A stretch of 64,000 nucleotides of DNA. Origin: Marsupella aquatica. Lineage: Eukaryota; Marchantiophyta. The position numbers and the translations under genes are program-made. The DNA lies in assembly GCA_973895155.1 (NCBI GenBank), contig OZ316898.1, forward strand, positions 186,001 to 250,000, read 5' to 3'. Within the stretch, counting starts at the first letter, position 1. Every line of letters begins with the position of its first letter. This document shows, in pieces, positions 51,080-61,845 of this stretch. The notes below the pieces were generated by a model that was given only the letters and a program-made list of their open reading frames with translations, was not told where the DNA came from and ran no database searches.

Positions 51080-52085
51080 GGTGATCACTCGATCAATGAT
51101 GCCAGCGTTGGCCATATCCACATCTACACCTGAGAGTGTAAAAACCAAATACGAGAACAAATCCAACGTTAGGCATCAGGAAGAGTTGACTCATCCACAT
51201 CAAACCAAGGTAGGGATAACTCCCCCAAAATTACATTCTCACTAAAGCAAATCCACCTAACTAGGACAGAGTTGAGCTCTCTTCTAAAGGTTTTCCCTTC
51301 TCTACTAGGACTTCCGCATGTTTGTATTAGAGCCTTTTCCCAAATTTTTGGATGCTGCACAACTCAAGGTACACCAGAATTTGTATTTCAATTACAAACA
51401 ATTTTAGTGAAAGCCGAATCCTTCTAGATTTTACACCAACCACGCCGCTTGAAAGGGGCAAAACTAAATTCATCGACTGTAATTGCTTAATTAATTCAAC
51501 AATGCCAGTGCTGCAACGGCTCGTTATTTTCAACTGCTGCATCTCCCTAATCATAACAGAACATGAAGAAATCATTTGTAGTAAGACATAGAAAAGTCAC
51601 ACACATCTTGCCTCATCGTATCCAATCTCTAGGCTCTGCCGCTCCAGAAGCTTGCCCACCACAACTGCTCCTTCCACTCCAGCATTTTGTGCTACGATGT
51701 ACGCAGGCATCTGTCCAAATCATTTGACAAGTGTTGCTAACACACTGTAGCAAGCCAAAATCAAAAGCTGTCATGCTTCAAGTCCTTCAAACTTTCAACT
51801 TTTGGGAACTTAACAACTGAAATAAAATAAGGAGCTATATAACCTCGGTCAAGCTTCGTGCCTTCCACTACTTCTAGTTCGTTGTAAAGATTCTTTCCGT
51901 CCTCCAACATCGCATTTATCTATACTTAACAGAAGAAAGAACGACGGGAATTTCAGTGAGATTTAAATAGGAGGACCAGGATCCGTAGGCAAGTTTGCAA
52001 AGGCCTCTGCCACCGTCACACCATCCCTACCAACTTTACGATAACCAAAACTTTGCTCTGTAACCATATTTCGACCTTGGAAAAG
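51080..52085 (-). pseudogene. Chaperonin-60 (mitochondrial-type HSP60/CPN60) gene remnant
   Basis: Chaperonin 60 folds proteins in mitochondria and plastids. Four collinear pieces are readable on the minus strand. At 52080-51990 is EQSFGYRKVGRDGVTVAEAF, matching the family's EQSxGxPKVTKDGVTVAKSI. At 51919-51820 is [20 protein letters not shown], a core CPN60 block. At 51710-51608 is NAGVEGAVVVGKLLE then GYDEA. At 51132-51080 is GVDVDMANAGIIDRVI, corresponding to EYVDMVKAGIIDPxKV. Acceptor-like sites (tggacag, acactctcag) precede the last two, so the copy kept introns and is not a processed copy. Large parts of the protein (for instance most of the equatorial domain between the first and second pieces) are missing and the frames do not join. 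It is a dead gene fragment. Confidence 0.75.
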
Positions 52086-53240
52086 AGTTACACACAGCAA
52101 TGAGTGACTAGTATAAGGCTGTCGCGCACCTACAACACACCTAGACATAATTTTATGAGGACAATGTTTACGGTTGTTCACTTGTTGAAGAGCAAATCTT
52201 CTGCAAGATGAAGCATGCCGAGGAAAGGCTCAGCAACTTAGTGGAGAATCGGAAACTCTAGCTATAAAACACATCTTCCCGGGTGATCGCTACACCAGCG
52301 AACGTTCACAAACACGTCCTAAAGTATCCCATATTGTCACCAATCCTCACTTCCTTAGAAGACAGCGATTTCTCCGTGTATTATTTTGTGCACAGTGACA
52401 CTAGGGGAAGAAATGATGAAGAAGCTAAATATGTTTTCAAAGGCCTAACTCTGTAAATCCAAGCTCCCAGTTAGCAAATCCATCTTATTCCACTACGTAC
52501 CATGACCGAAATCTCATGCCCTAAAAAGATGCCCGGCAGCTCCCATACACTACTGTGTCCCAGAATACAGATCCCGGCTCATACACAACCTCAGGAAAAG
52601 ATAAACCCGGGACCTGATCACCTCTTCCGCTTACTACGACCATGTTGCAGCAGGGATTCCAAAGACGAAGACAAAAGAAAATGCACTAAGAGATGGGGTG
52701 AATAACCGACTGAGAGCCAAGAATAGAAGAGCAAACCCACCTTGCAGCACTCACAAAATGTTGTCCCCGGCTGCATTGTCGCTGCCCGCGTATCATCAAT
52801 TGGGCATGAAGCACTACTCCACACCTGCATTTGTTGTATGTCATGTTGACAAGCCATATAACATACATTATGTCCTTATGTTAAAATTTACACCATTTGA
52901 ATAAAATTCAGTGTTTTCCTGGCACTTGAACCATTTTGCCATCAAGTTTTGCCTTTAGATGAAAAAAATTCTCAAGAAAAAAATTCTCAAGTGGGGTTTC
53001 CCTTTGTCTTTTGATCCACTATTCTTATTACTTTATCACATCTATTTTGTCTCAAGCACTTTTGGTACTCATCTCTATTGATGTTCAAAGAACGGGTAAT
53101 GGGAGCTAGTATATCAAATGGGAGCTAGTATATCAAACTGCCAAAAAGCAGGAGGCGCTGAACTGGGAGACATGACCAAAAACCCAATTAAGGGAGAACA
53201 AGAAAAGTACCAAAAAGCCAAAAAGACCAGGCACTAGTAC
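52086..53240. other. No gene recognised
   Basis: A+T-rich DNA with short frames only. An 18-bp tandem duplication (aaaaaattctcaag) is at 52966-52994, and another (tgggagctagtatatcaaa) is at 53100-53137. Confidence 0.45.
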
Positions 53241-53242
53241 AA

Positions 53243-53888
53243 CTAAGGAAAACAAAAGACACACCAACCAAAAACTCTACCTATCTGCAAATTGAAGAGT
53301 TTGGTAAAGCTTAGGCATGAACTTCGTAGGAGGGTCAAGCAAGGGAATCCAACCAGATGCCTGGAATCCAACCGCCTCTCCTTGACAAAGAATAGTGAAG
53401 GCTTGTGCTTGCTGAAGTGCAATAGATACCCGTTGTCTATAAAAGGCCGTGATAACAGACATGGGGGAATAAGGCCATCGCTCGACATAATGAATCACAC
53501 AAGAACTCAAGAAATGGTCGACTCAAAAAGCGGGTGCAACGCTCCAAAGACCTCCACAGCAAACGGATAGAAAAGGTCCCTCGGGTAACGTGTAGCATAA
53601 GCCTCCTCTTGAAGGCGAGCAGCCCTTGCTGCAGCATGGCCCCGGATATGGGCAGCGGATGCCACATTGGCTCCACTTGTAGGGTCAGCAACAACCACAT
53701 CCCCAAGGGCACAAACACCAGATTGAGAGAAGACCAATTAGCATGATGCCTGTTTGGAACTCCATCCTGAGCGGTAACACATGGTGCTGCTCCATCATAA
53801 CATGATACCCAAAATCATGATCAATGGCAGCCACCACATCCCAGCTGTATGTCATCATATGTTGTCGTTCGCTTGCTACCATGACCAC
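53243..53888 (-). pseudogene. C-terminal remnant of a reverse-transcriptase-type transposon protein
   Basis: Three minus-strand frames follow each other. At about 53866-53800 is DVVAAIDHDFGYHVMMEQHH. At 53737-53507 is GDVVVADPTSGANVASAA, then AARAARLQEEAYATRYP, then FYPFAVEVFGALH. At 53510-53277 is FYRQRVSIALQQAQAFTIL. This order matches the C-terminal region that follows the reverse transcriptase in a repeated family of plant transposon-like proteins (IVxADPTxxxxV..RGHAAxxAAxxKE..FxPFAxExxGAL..FYRQRVSxALQRAQA). The family is recalled from general knowledge, not from a search. The frame changes at least twice, so it is dead. No reverse-transcriptase core is visible upstream. Confidence 0.5.
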
Positions 53889-53969
53889 ACCCCTGGGCCC
53901 TCATATTACAAAATAACGAAACACACGTGCAAACGTCCGATGGGTATTAAATATCGATTTCGCAAATAA

Positions 53970-55364
53970 TATTATAACACCATTAGAACAAACAAGGTCC
54001 TTATATATCGTCGCAACAGATTAGAATAGGTGAAGGGTTTTTTTAAAGGTGTCCCAAAGTTAATCAATTGAAGGGCCATTTTAATATGCAATGACACGCG
54101 TCACTTTCTCATTCGACCACGTGTCACCTGACCAGTGGCTTAGGGTTTACGGGTTTTGGGGGGAACGGTGGTCAAAGTGTCGTGCGGGGTGTCATGTTCC
54201 CCCCTTTGCCCCTCCTACTTTGTAGGAGCCGTCCGATGTAGGATGCCCTAGATCGGACGGCCAGGAGAATGAAGGACACTCGGGGCGGTGGGGCTCGGGG
54301 AGACGGTGCGAGAGGGTGGGATTGGAGGGGCGGGAGGAGGGGTCTCCGAAGAGGTCCGAGTCAGGGCCATACTTTGGGGCTTTCGGACTTTCGGACGTTT
54401 TTGCCAGTTTCTCCCTCCAGCACTGCAGTTTCTTCACTCGTTTCTTCGTCATCTCGCTCCGCATCTCGCGTGATCTTGAGTTGGAGTTTGGGCAAAAGTG
54501 TTCGACGTTCGGTCCCGCGTTTGTTTGAACTCTCGGGATTTCTCTGGGGCTTTGTCCCGGGCTTTGTGAACGTGTCTGTGCCCCGGTCTGTGCACTCACT
54601 CTCACTCTCTTCTGGGACTCTCTTGCATTCAGGCTTTCATTCCTGTCCCGATTCCCATGTCCATTTCGTGATCAAGTCTGTAAGGGAATTTTGTAAGCTG
54701 ATTGCGAGCTGGGCGGGGAGCTGGGCGGGGAGCTGAGGCTACATTTCGACCTTGGCCATTGCAGCGGGCATTGCAGACGGGGTTGCGGGCTGCATTTTGA
54801 CCTTGGCCGAGTTGGACCCCGGTTTTTCTCACCAATCTCGGGACCGATCGAAGCTCGGGGACGGGCAGTGGGATCAACTGGCAGGTCAACTGGTCAAAGA
54901 TAATTCCTGAGGTAATTGTTATAAATGGTACCAATCCTGCTTCCTACTGTTTGGAATCAGCGAAACCATGGGCAAAGATTGTGCCGGTGATTTGAGTTGA
55001 GGCACAAGTGCATTTTGTTGTTGCTGCCTCCAGGGCTGCCTCTTGCCCGGCCTCTTGTCTTCAACATTTCGGACTGTGCTTTTCTGTTGCTGGCTTTTCA
55101 GGCGGAAGACTTATCTCGCTTTTTGTTTTGTAGGTTGGTGGTGACTATAGTCAACACCGGCCGCGGCACCGACAGGAATCCTGCAGCATATTAGGGCATG
55201 GTCCGCGGCAAGAAGGGACATTAACGGGGACATTAAGTTTGTGTCTGTGGCAATTTGTGTTGGTTTGTGTTTGTGACAGTTTCTATCGCTCTGCCCCGCG
55301 CTCTGCTTGTTCCCGCATGCTACAAAAGCTATGTTCAAAAGAAAGGGTGGTCATGCATGTGTTT
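53970..55364. other. No gene recognised
   Basis: G+C-rich, with overlapping frames on both strands (54192-54605 minus, 54269-54736 plus) of low-complexity composition. A tandem 'gagctgggcgggga' is at 54707-54735. Nothing recognisable. Confidence 0.4.
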
Positions 55365-57194
55365 TGTCACGCGATTGACATGGGTCTTAACACCAAAAAC
55401 GTCACTATGGGTGCCAGAACCATCTCCTTGTACCTGAGGATCACGAGGGGATGTTGTGAAGGCCGGTAAACACCAATTTATGGCCTTAACACCTGACTAT
55501 CATAGCAAGACTCTATCACACATCACCCAAGCTCAATCCCAAGGAACCAAGGTTGGGGATCAGATCTGCGCTCATGATAGTTCTGGTGAGAAGGGGTCTT
55601 CATATCGGGCCCATACACACAGGGCCTAGCGCTACGGTGCGCTTAGGTCTATACATATGCTTACTATCATAGGTATGTTTCTATTCCGCCGCCGGAATGT
55701 ACCCATAAACCAGTGACTCCTGACTGATTCCCGGCTTAGGGACTTCTAAGCCATTGCCCCACCACTCTGCCATTCCACTCTCAGCAATCAGAGCTATGAC
55801 AGTCCTCACCTTGCTTCAATGCACCCTGTACACCTCTTAGTGGCGCTGCTAGTCCCATCATACACTCAGATTGTCTCACACACACACACATCCATGAGAG
55901 AAATGAGGCCTGAGAGGAAAACTCAATTAGATTCAAAGATGTGCACAATAGTTCACTGAGAACACTTGATCCGAACACTAGGGCCGAAGGCTGTCTCCTC
56001 CAGATTGTGACATGCTTGCCCCGCAAGCCCCATGCTTGCCATGCAAGCTCAATCCTGAACCTGAGCCCGGCTCACTCCAGATTGCGACGGCATATTGGAC
56101 TCCAACCAATCCCGTACTTGCCTTGCAAACTCAATCCTGAACTCAACCTCCTTCACTGCACTTCATTCTTGGGGGCACATACAGATCTCACACCTCCAAT
56201 TCAGAACGTCAAGTTACGCATGCATAGTTGACTCAACTTCAAAGCTGGTACCAGGCCTAACGACGATCTACCCCAGACTGCAATGAGGCCCGGCCTCATG
56301 CTTGCCTTGCAAGCTCAGCTCTGGCCATAAATCCCTTAGTGCTCTCTACCAGACAAAGGCCGGGACTCCCCATGGATCACGTAGCCTTGCCAGACCGAAC
56401 TGTAAATGCTCCTTCTGCTGCCCCTCAATCAGTATCTCAGCCTCCCTAATGTGCTCACCACAAATCAAATTGACATCCTCCCCATAGTTTACAATCACCA
56501 ATACATCACCTATCACCAAGGCTCTGTATCGGGGGAAAAGAACCCAGTTGTGTTGCCCACTAGAAAGAGCCACAATCCAGCTCGCAAACCTAGCAACCCG
56601 TTGCAGCTGTGAAGCTTGGCTGATTACTCCCTGAGTAATAGCACAACCAAGCTCTCCCCAACACGCAGCGTCCAAGTCCAGCCTTGCTTGCAGAGAGCTC
56701 CTCCCTGCTGCTCAGTCTAAGTGAGATCACACAACTGAAGTCCCCCCCCCCCTTGCCTCTACCGGGGGGCTGCTCTATATACCCTCATATTGAGCCCAAA
56801 TGGGTGGATACTACGCTGCTGGAGCCCCATCCCATCCCTAACAGAGCCGCCACTATCTCTAACTACTGAACCCTAACTCGCAACTTTATTTCTATCTCGA
56901 ATTGGCTATGTACTTCGGATTTGGCCCTCCTCCATGGTTTTTGCGAGCTTGCGCCTCCTCTCCCGATTTCTCTATTCAACCATTTGCTGCGTGGATAGCA
57001 GCGTTGGAAGCGGCTTGAGCTCCTCTTTCCAACGAGGTCAATTACAGCCGATTTGGTCAAATACACAGAGAGTTATGCCCCCGCAACCGAGAGGGGGTAC
57101 TCACTGCTGCGCTAACCCGAGTTACATAGCTAACCCGAGTTCGGCTAACCTAGCTATCCTATCTAACCCGAGTAGAGCTAACCCGTGGTCTCGG
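55365..57194 (-). mobile_element. Family B LTR, third copy, interrupted by a family A element
   Basis: Homologous to 25706-27428 in the same orientation. It ends ..GCGTGACA at 55365 and is continuous with family B sequence up to 57194 (..gtggtctcgg), where the family A element begins. The rest of this B copy should lie beyond the right edge of the window. It contains the conserved frame (56346-56675) and the hairpins (55683-55752). Confidence 0.85.
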
Positions 57195-60100
57195 TGTGGT
57201 GCGTCCCATGGCTCCCTAAACCCAAGAAACCCCCCAGCTCAAGCCGATTCCCGCAGGTTTCGTGCTTGGCGAGGCCGTTTCCGCGGCTTAGCGGCATGGG
57301 ACGCTGCTAACCTTCTACTACTACTATTAACATTTTACACACATATACTAGACAGATCCTTCATCGGGTCATGAGATACGTAGCCGGCCTAATATAGGCA
57401 TTCCCCTGTCTTCCCTTGTCTTCTTGTTAGGTATGTTTGGATTCCGCCGCCGGAATGATCCCCAATAGGCTTGGTTAAGCCGCTAAGACCTCTCTCAGCT
57501 CGACACATCCAACTCTCACTCCCCTGCTTACTTTCCTTCCTTCTGTTGATGTGGGCACTCTTCACACAAGTTAATGCGACACACAAATAGCAAAATGACT
57601 CATTCTGACTGAGTCATACCATGCACTTGCCATACAAACAGTACATCTCATACACAAGTTCTGCGAACTAAGCCGTGAGGCCAACTCTATTCAGCTCTTA
57701 GGCATGAGGAAACATGAATATACACAAGGGTCACTGTATGACTAACCGAGAGCTTCTCGTACTACTTGATCCCAGCCCGGCTGGTGCAAACTAAAAACTT
57801 GCTAAAGAAGAGGCCCTGAGCTCCCCGCTGCCCAGGTACTTATCCTGGTAGTGGATCCGCCATTCTTTGCATCGTAAGCCTAATCTACTTAACAGTAATC
57901 TACTTACCCGAATCTACCTATGTACAGCAAGGCAGGAGCACAAGTGTTGCTCCTACCAGTGGAACCGCAATCCCACTAAGCTAAGTGTCAGGGCCGCTCC
58001 TGGTTCTGATCCTAATCCTAAACGTGGAGATCCGCGCCCGCCCTGCCCACTCACGCCTCCTCCCTCCACGTCCGCCCTCCCTAAAAGGAACGGCGCCCTT
58101 GCACCGTCACGACACCGGTGGTGGATCCTTAATGGACGCCCCCAACGCTTCCTCCTCAGCCACTGCCGTAGGTTCATTCTCTGACAGATTACCTGCCCTT
58201 GACTGAGTCAACTCTCCATCGGCCTGACTGGGTCCACCTTCGGCTTCAGTCTCGACACCGGCCTCGGCAATACCCACGGCTTCGGCCTCAGTCACTCCCT
58301 CGGCTTCGGCTTCAGCCACTCCCTCGGCTTCGGCCTCCCCTTCCCCTAGGGTAGTTGGATCCTTAGCCGTGACCCTGTCTGGGGTCGGTGCTGGGTCTAC
58401 CTCCTTGATCACCACGGCCTGTGAAGTCGTATTACTCCTTGACCCTGAAGGTTTCCGCTTCTTCTTCGTTGGTGGCTCGGTAGCTGGTCCCTTCCCCTTC
58501 CCACTTACTTCCGGCACTGGTGCAGGTGGCGCGGCTTGTCCTTCGGCAATTACCACCCCTGGTAACTGGTTTGTCCCAACGGGAGATGGACCTGCTGCAG
58601 CTAAGCATTTAAATACTGCGGCTTGTTTCTTCAGCCGCTCTGTTTGGTTGTCGGCCCGCCGCTGTAGGTTCTCCATCTTCCTCGTGATTTCCTCCAACTC
58701 CTCTTGGGTTTCATCCAGGTCCTTACGTGCCCCCTCCAGCTCGTTTTTGGCCTCCTCCTGCTCCCTGTGGGCTTCCTCCAATTCCTTCTTCAAGGTAGCC
58801 CTCTCCTCCTGGGTTGCTCTTAGCTCCTTGTCGAGCTCTGCAATGATGACAGACTCCATCTGGTTCATCTTGGCGTAAGTCTGTTCGAGCATCTCGTCCT
58901 TCTCCCTTAGGTCGGCCTTGAAGCTGGCCGTCAGGGACGCAAGCTCCTGCTGCAGCGCCATAATCCCTTGATAGGATTTCCCTAACTCGACCTCCTTCTG
59001 CTCAAGGGCTCCGCGGATTTTCTCGAGCTCCCCTTTCAATGCCCATTCCTTTCTTTGGGTCTCCGCCATGGCCCGGCTGTTGGCTGTTATGTGGGCCTCC
59101 TCTGTATTCTTCAGCTCTTGCTTCCACTTCTCCCTCTCTTTGATCGTGTCGGCCAACTCTTCCTGCGTCTGAGTCAGTTTATCCTTGATATTCTGATTAT
59201 CAGCCTGCGCGGTGTCCAACTGCCCCTGCATGATGTTCAGCTCATGTCGTTTAATCCGTAGTTCATCTTGGGCTTTCTTGGCCGCCCTTAGATCTTCAAT
59301 CTCGGCTTCCATCCTCCTAAGCCGCCGAATGACCTCGTCCTTCTTGCTTCTCTCTAAAGCCACCGCTTCTTCTAATTGGTGCTTCTCCAACTGCTCCCTA
59401 TGGAAAAAGGGTCCTACCTCCAACTCCTCTCCAAAGATGCCGAGCGCAAGTTCCCCACACATCTCACCATACTCCATGGCTCTATTCTTAGCGTAGGTGG
59501 AGTAAGTAGAAGTGATCGGCATCGCCCATCGTGGCCTCTGCTCCCACGCCGTCCTGCGGATCTCTTCAATCGTGGCTAGAGGTTTGCTTCCTTTTTCGGC
59601 TAGCCGCCTGATGTCCTCCGGCCAATCTCCTCCTGGTAAATCCTTTTCCTTAGCCAGGGCGGCCTCTTCCTCCTGCTTGATTCGCTCCTGAAATTCCTGC
59701 ACCGTCTGTTTTATGCCGTCGAAGCTCGGGGGAGCAACATCTGGTGGGGGAGACTCAGGGCTACTCTGCTGGTTGGGGTCCCCTCGCACTACCCTTGGAA
59801 GTGTGGGGACAAACCGGCCACAGGTCCTTACTCCTGGAACGTGATGGTCCGACCCATAGCCGGAATTATCATGGCTGCAGTCCTCCACTGCCTCCTCTAC
59901 CTCTTGGACGTCCGGCTTCTCCCTCTCCTCTTCGTCGGTAGGAGCTTCAGGCAATTCTGCCTCAGATTCGGAGCTTGAGGTTCCCACGTACATTCGAACA
60001 CCTGGCTTGGATTCCGGCCTGATTCTCTCCTTGTCTCCAGCAAAGGGGTTTTCTCTTGTGAGCCGGTGTAGGCCTACCTCTGTAGTAGTGTCCTGCATTG

Positions 60101-61845
60101 TTGCCGTTGCCGTTGTTGTTGCCGATGCCGATTTCTTTTCTTTCTCCAGTAGTTTCAGCAGACTCTGCATGCCTGGTTGCTGCATCGGCAAGTCTTCCTT
60201 CCTGGGCCTAAACACCTGCTCGATCGTAGGACTAACAGGTGGTTGAGGCTTCTCAGCCAACGGCCTCGGTGTTGGAGCTTCCTCGGGTGCCCTTACCTGC
60301 AGGGGAAGTACCGGGGCAAAAGTCTTACCTCTGGCATACCGGCACAATAGCGGCATGTGATAGCCAAGCCGCGACACGCTCCCCATGCCGATTACCTGCT
60401 GCTCCTCCTTTAAGATCTTTTTCAATTGGTTGAGGAGGTACCCGTTGTAGTCCCGGCTTGGGTCTGGCCTTTCTGCCAGATAGACCTGTGCCTTGCCGAT
60501 CTCTGCCCTCGGCAAGTTACAATGCATGGTCACCCGCAAGAAGTCGATCATCTCTCCTATGTGCGGGTTGGTGCAGGTGTTCCGGAAGAAGCCATTCTTC
60601 GTTGATGGCCCGGGGAACGACCGGAACTCCTTGTCAGGCAAGGTCTTCCTGGTATCAACTTTGGTCTTATTGCCTATCGGCAAGCCAAACACTTCGGCAA
60701 TTACCTTGGGAGTAAGATAGAAATCCTTCCCATATATCCTCGTGCAATTGGTCTCGGGTTCCCATGACCCCACGAATTCTAATAGGTCTGACTCCGGTAC
60801 CTCCGGCTTCAGCCATGGTAATCTTACAAAGGCCTCCAAGCCGGATCCGGCCATGAAGCCTTGGTACTTCTTGGTCTGCATGGCCGTAAAGCATGCATCC
60901 TCCTCCCGTGCAAAATGTAGTTGCACCTCCACCGGTAGGGTTGCCGCCCAGCCCTTCCAGGTGTCATCCCTGGTTGGAATGGCCTTGATGGGATCGACCT
61001 CCTCCTCTTCGGCTTCTCCCTGCCTCCTGCTCTGCTGCTCGGCTGGCTTCTTTGGTGCCGCCGACCTCGTTCTTTTTGCCGGGGTGGCTTCATCGTTGAC
61101 GGCCCCCTTCCTCTTCATCTCTGCTGCCGTGGAGGTTTCTCCTAGCACCGTTGCCTGGGTCCACCTTTCCGTGCTACCCTTTAATTCCCAGTGTATGTCG
61201 TTGCAGTTCTTGATGGCCTCTCGGATGCCGACGACGCTGTCTTTGCAAAATAGAAGATCGTCGAGTTGATTGGAAGTAGGCGTCCACAGGAACTCGTCCT
61301 TGATGAGTTCGCCTCCTAAGAAAGCCGTCTTCTGCAGCTCCCACAATCGAGCGAGCTCCTGCCGTTCTCGAGCTGCCCTTTCTGACTCCTCGTCCTCGTA
61401 AGTCTTGATGTACTCAGTTGCCCGTTCGAACAGGCATCCCCAGAAATGTGCCGCTTGATTGACGTTGCTCATACCCTCCTTAGGTCGATCGTCGGTATCT
61501 ATTCTCTCCCCGAGTGCTTGCCTAAGCAGCTGACAGTAGTTGGCCTCCCGTAGTCGTCTGCCTAGTTCGTGCTCGCAAATGAGCCACCATCTCCTGCAAG
61601 CGCTCCTTACCCCTCTCCTCTGCCGGTCCTTCTTCCCGTTGATCCTTCCTAGCCGCCGACGCTTAACGCGCCCTAACCCTAATCGGGTTTTCACCCTTAG
61701 CCTTACCTCCGGCCTCTGCCCGGGTTCCATGGTTGCCCCTAATTGTTTATATTTTCCTTGTTTTGTCACTATACTAAGGTGTTCCTAGGGTGCCTTCCTG
61801 CTTTACCCACTTAACCGGCCGAGTGATTCCTGTCTAGGCATCACA
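57195..61845 (-). repeat. 3' LTR (4,651 bp) of the family A gypsy element
   Basis: Matches the solo LTR 30686-35333 end to end (TGTGATGCCTAG at 61845 down to CACCACA at 57195). The first twelve bases also encode the last three residues and the stop of pol. Confidence 0.92.
58107..61730 (-). CDS. LTR-resident coiled-coil protein of family A, second copy (1,207 aa)
   Basis: Same gene as 30801-34412, intact from the ATG at 61730 to the TGA. Differences are scattered single residues (for example Glu for Gly just before the coiled coil, Thr for Ala after it) and a longer, differently arranged EAEAEG/EAEAVG repeat near the C-terminus. Because it lies in the 3' LTR, it is directly downstream of pol on the genomic RNA, starting 104 bp after the pol stop. 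Expression could be from a spliced or internally started RNA; no such signal was identified. A fourth gene position of this kind in a retroelement is comparable in layout to LTR-located accessory genes of some retroviruses, but I see no sequence relation. Confidence 0.8.
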   Translation of the reverse strand: MEPGQRPEVRLRVKTRLGLGRVKRRRLGRINGKKDRQRRGVRSACRRWWLICEHELGRRLREANYCQLLRQALGERIDTDDRPKEGMSNVNQAAHFWGCLFERATEYIKTYEDEESERAARERQELARLWELQKTAFLGGELIKDEFLWTPTSNQLDDLLFCKDSVVGIREAIKNCNDIHWELKGSTERWTQATVLGETSTAAEMKRKGAVNDEATPAKRTRSAAPKKPAEQQSRRQGEAEEEEVDPIKAIPTRDDTWKGWAATLPVEVQLHFAREEDACFTAMQTKKYQGFMAGSGLEAFVRLPWLKPEVPESDLLEFVGSWEPETNCTRIYGKDFYLTPKVIAEVFGLPIGNKTKVDTRKTLPDKEFRSFPGPSTKNGFFRNTCTNPHIGEMIDFLRVTMHCNLPRAEIGKAQVYLAERPDPSRDYNGYLLNQLKKILKEEQQVIGMGSVSRLGYHMPLLCRYARGKTFAPVLPLQVRAPEEAPTPRPLAEKPQPPVSPTIEQVFRPRKEDLPMQQPGMQSLLKLLEKEKKSASATTTATATMQDTTTEVGLHRLTRENPFAGDKERIRPESKPGVRMYVGTSSSESEAELPEAPTDEEEREKPDVQEVEEAVEDCSHDNSGYGSDHHVPGVRTCGRFVPTLPRVVRGDPNQQSSPESPPPDVAPPSFDGIKQTVQEFQERIKQEEEAALAKEKDLPGGDWPEDIRRLAEKGSKPLATIEEIRRTAWEQRPRWAMPITSTYSTYAKNRAMEYGEMCGELALGIFGEELEVGPFFHREQLEKHQLEEAVALERSKKDEVIRRLRRMEAEIEDLRAAKKAQDELRIKRHELNIMQGQLDTAQADNQNIKDKLTQTQEELADTIKEREKWKQELKNTEEAHITANSRAMAETQRKEWALKGELEKIRGALEQKEVELGKSYQGIMALQQELASLTASFKADLREKDEMLEQTYAKMNQMESVIIAELDKELRATQEERATLKKELEEAHREQEEAKNELEGARKDLDETQEELEEITRKMENLQRRADNQTERLKKQAAVFKCLAAAGPSPVGTNQLPGVVIAEGQAAPPAPVPEVSGKGKGPATEPPTKKKRKPSGSRSNTTSQAVVIKEVDPAPTPDRVTAKDPTTLGEGEAEAEGVAEAEAEGVTEAEAVGIAEAGVETEAEGGPSQADGELTQSRAGNLSENEPTAVAEEEALGASIKDPPPVS

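Noticed and set aside
58369-58878. Frames antisense to the LTR-resident gene (169 and 175 codons) conserved in both A copies
   Set aside because: Conservation follows from the near identity of the sense gene; composition is Ser/Leu-rich as expected of the antisense of a Glu/Lys-rich coiled coil.
57195-61845. Interpreting the 1,207-codon gene as an internal accessory gene between pol and a short LTR of about 0.7 kb
   Set aside because: The solo copy with perfect CTGCA duplications spans the gene and ends at exactly the same points as the pol-LTR junction, so the gene is inside the LTR.
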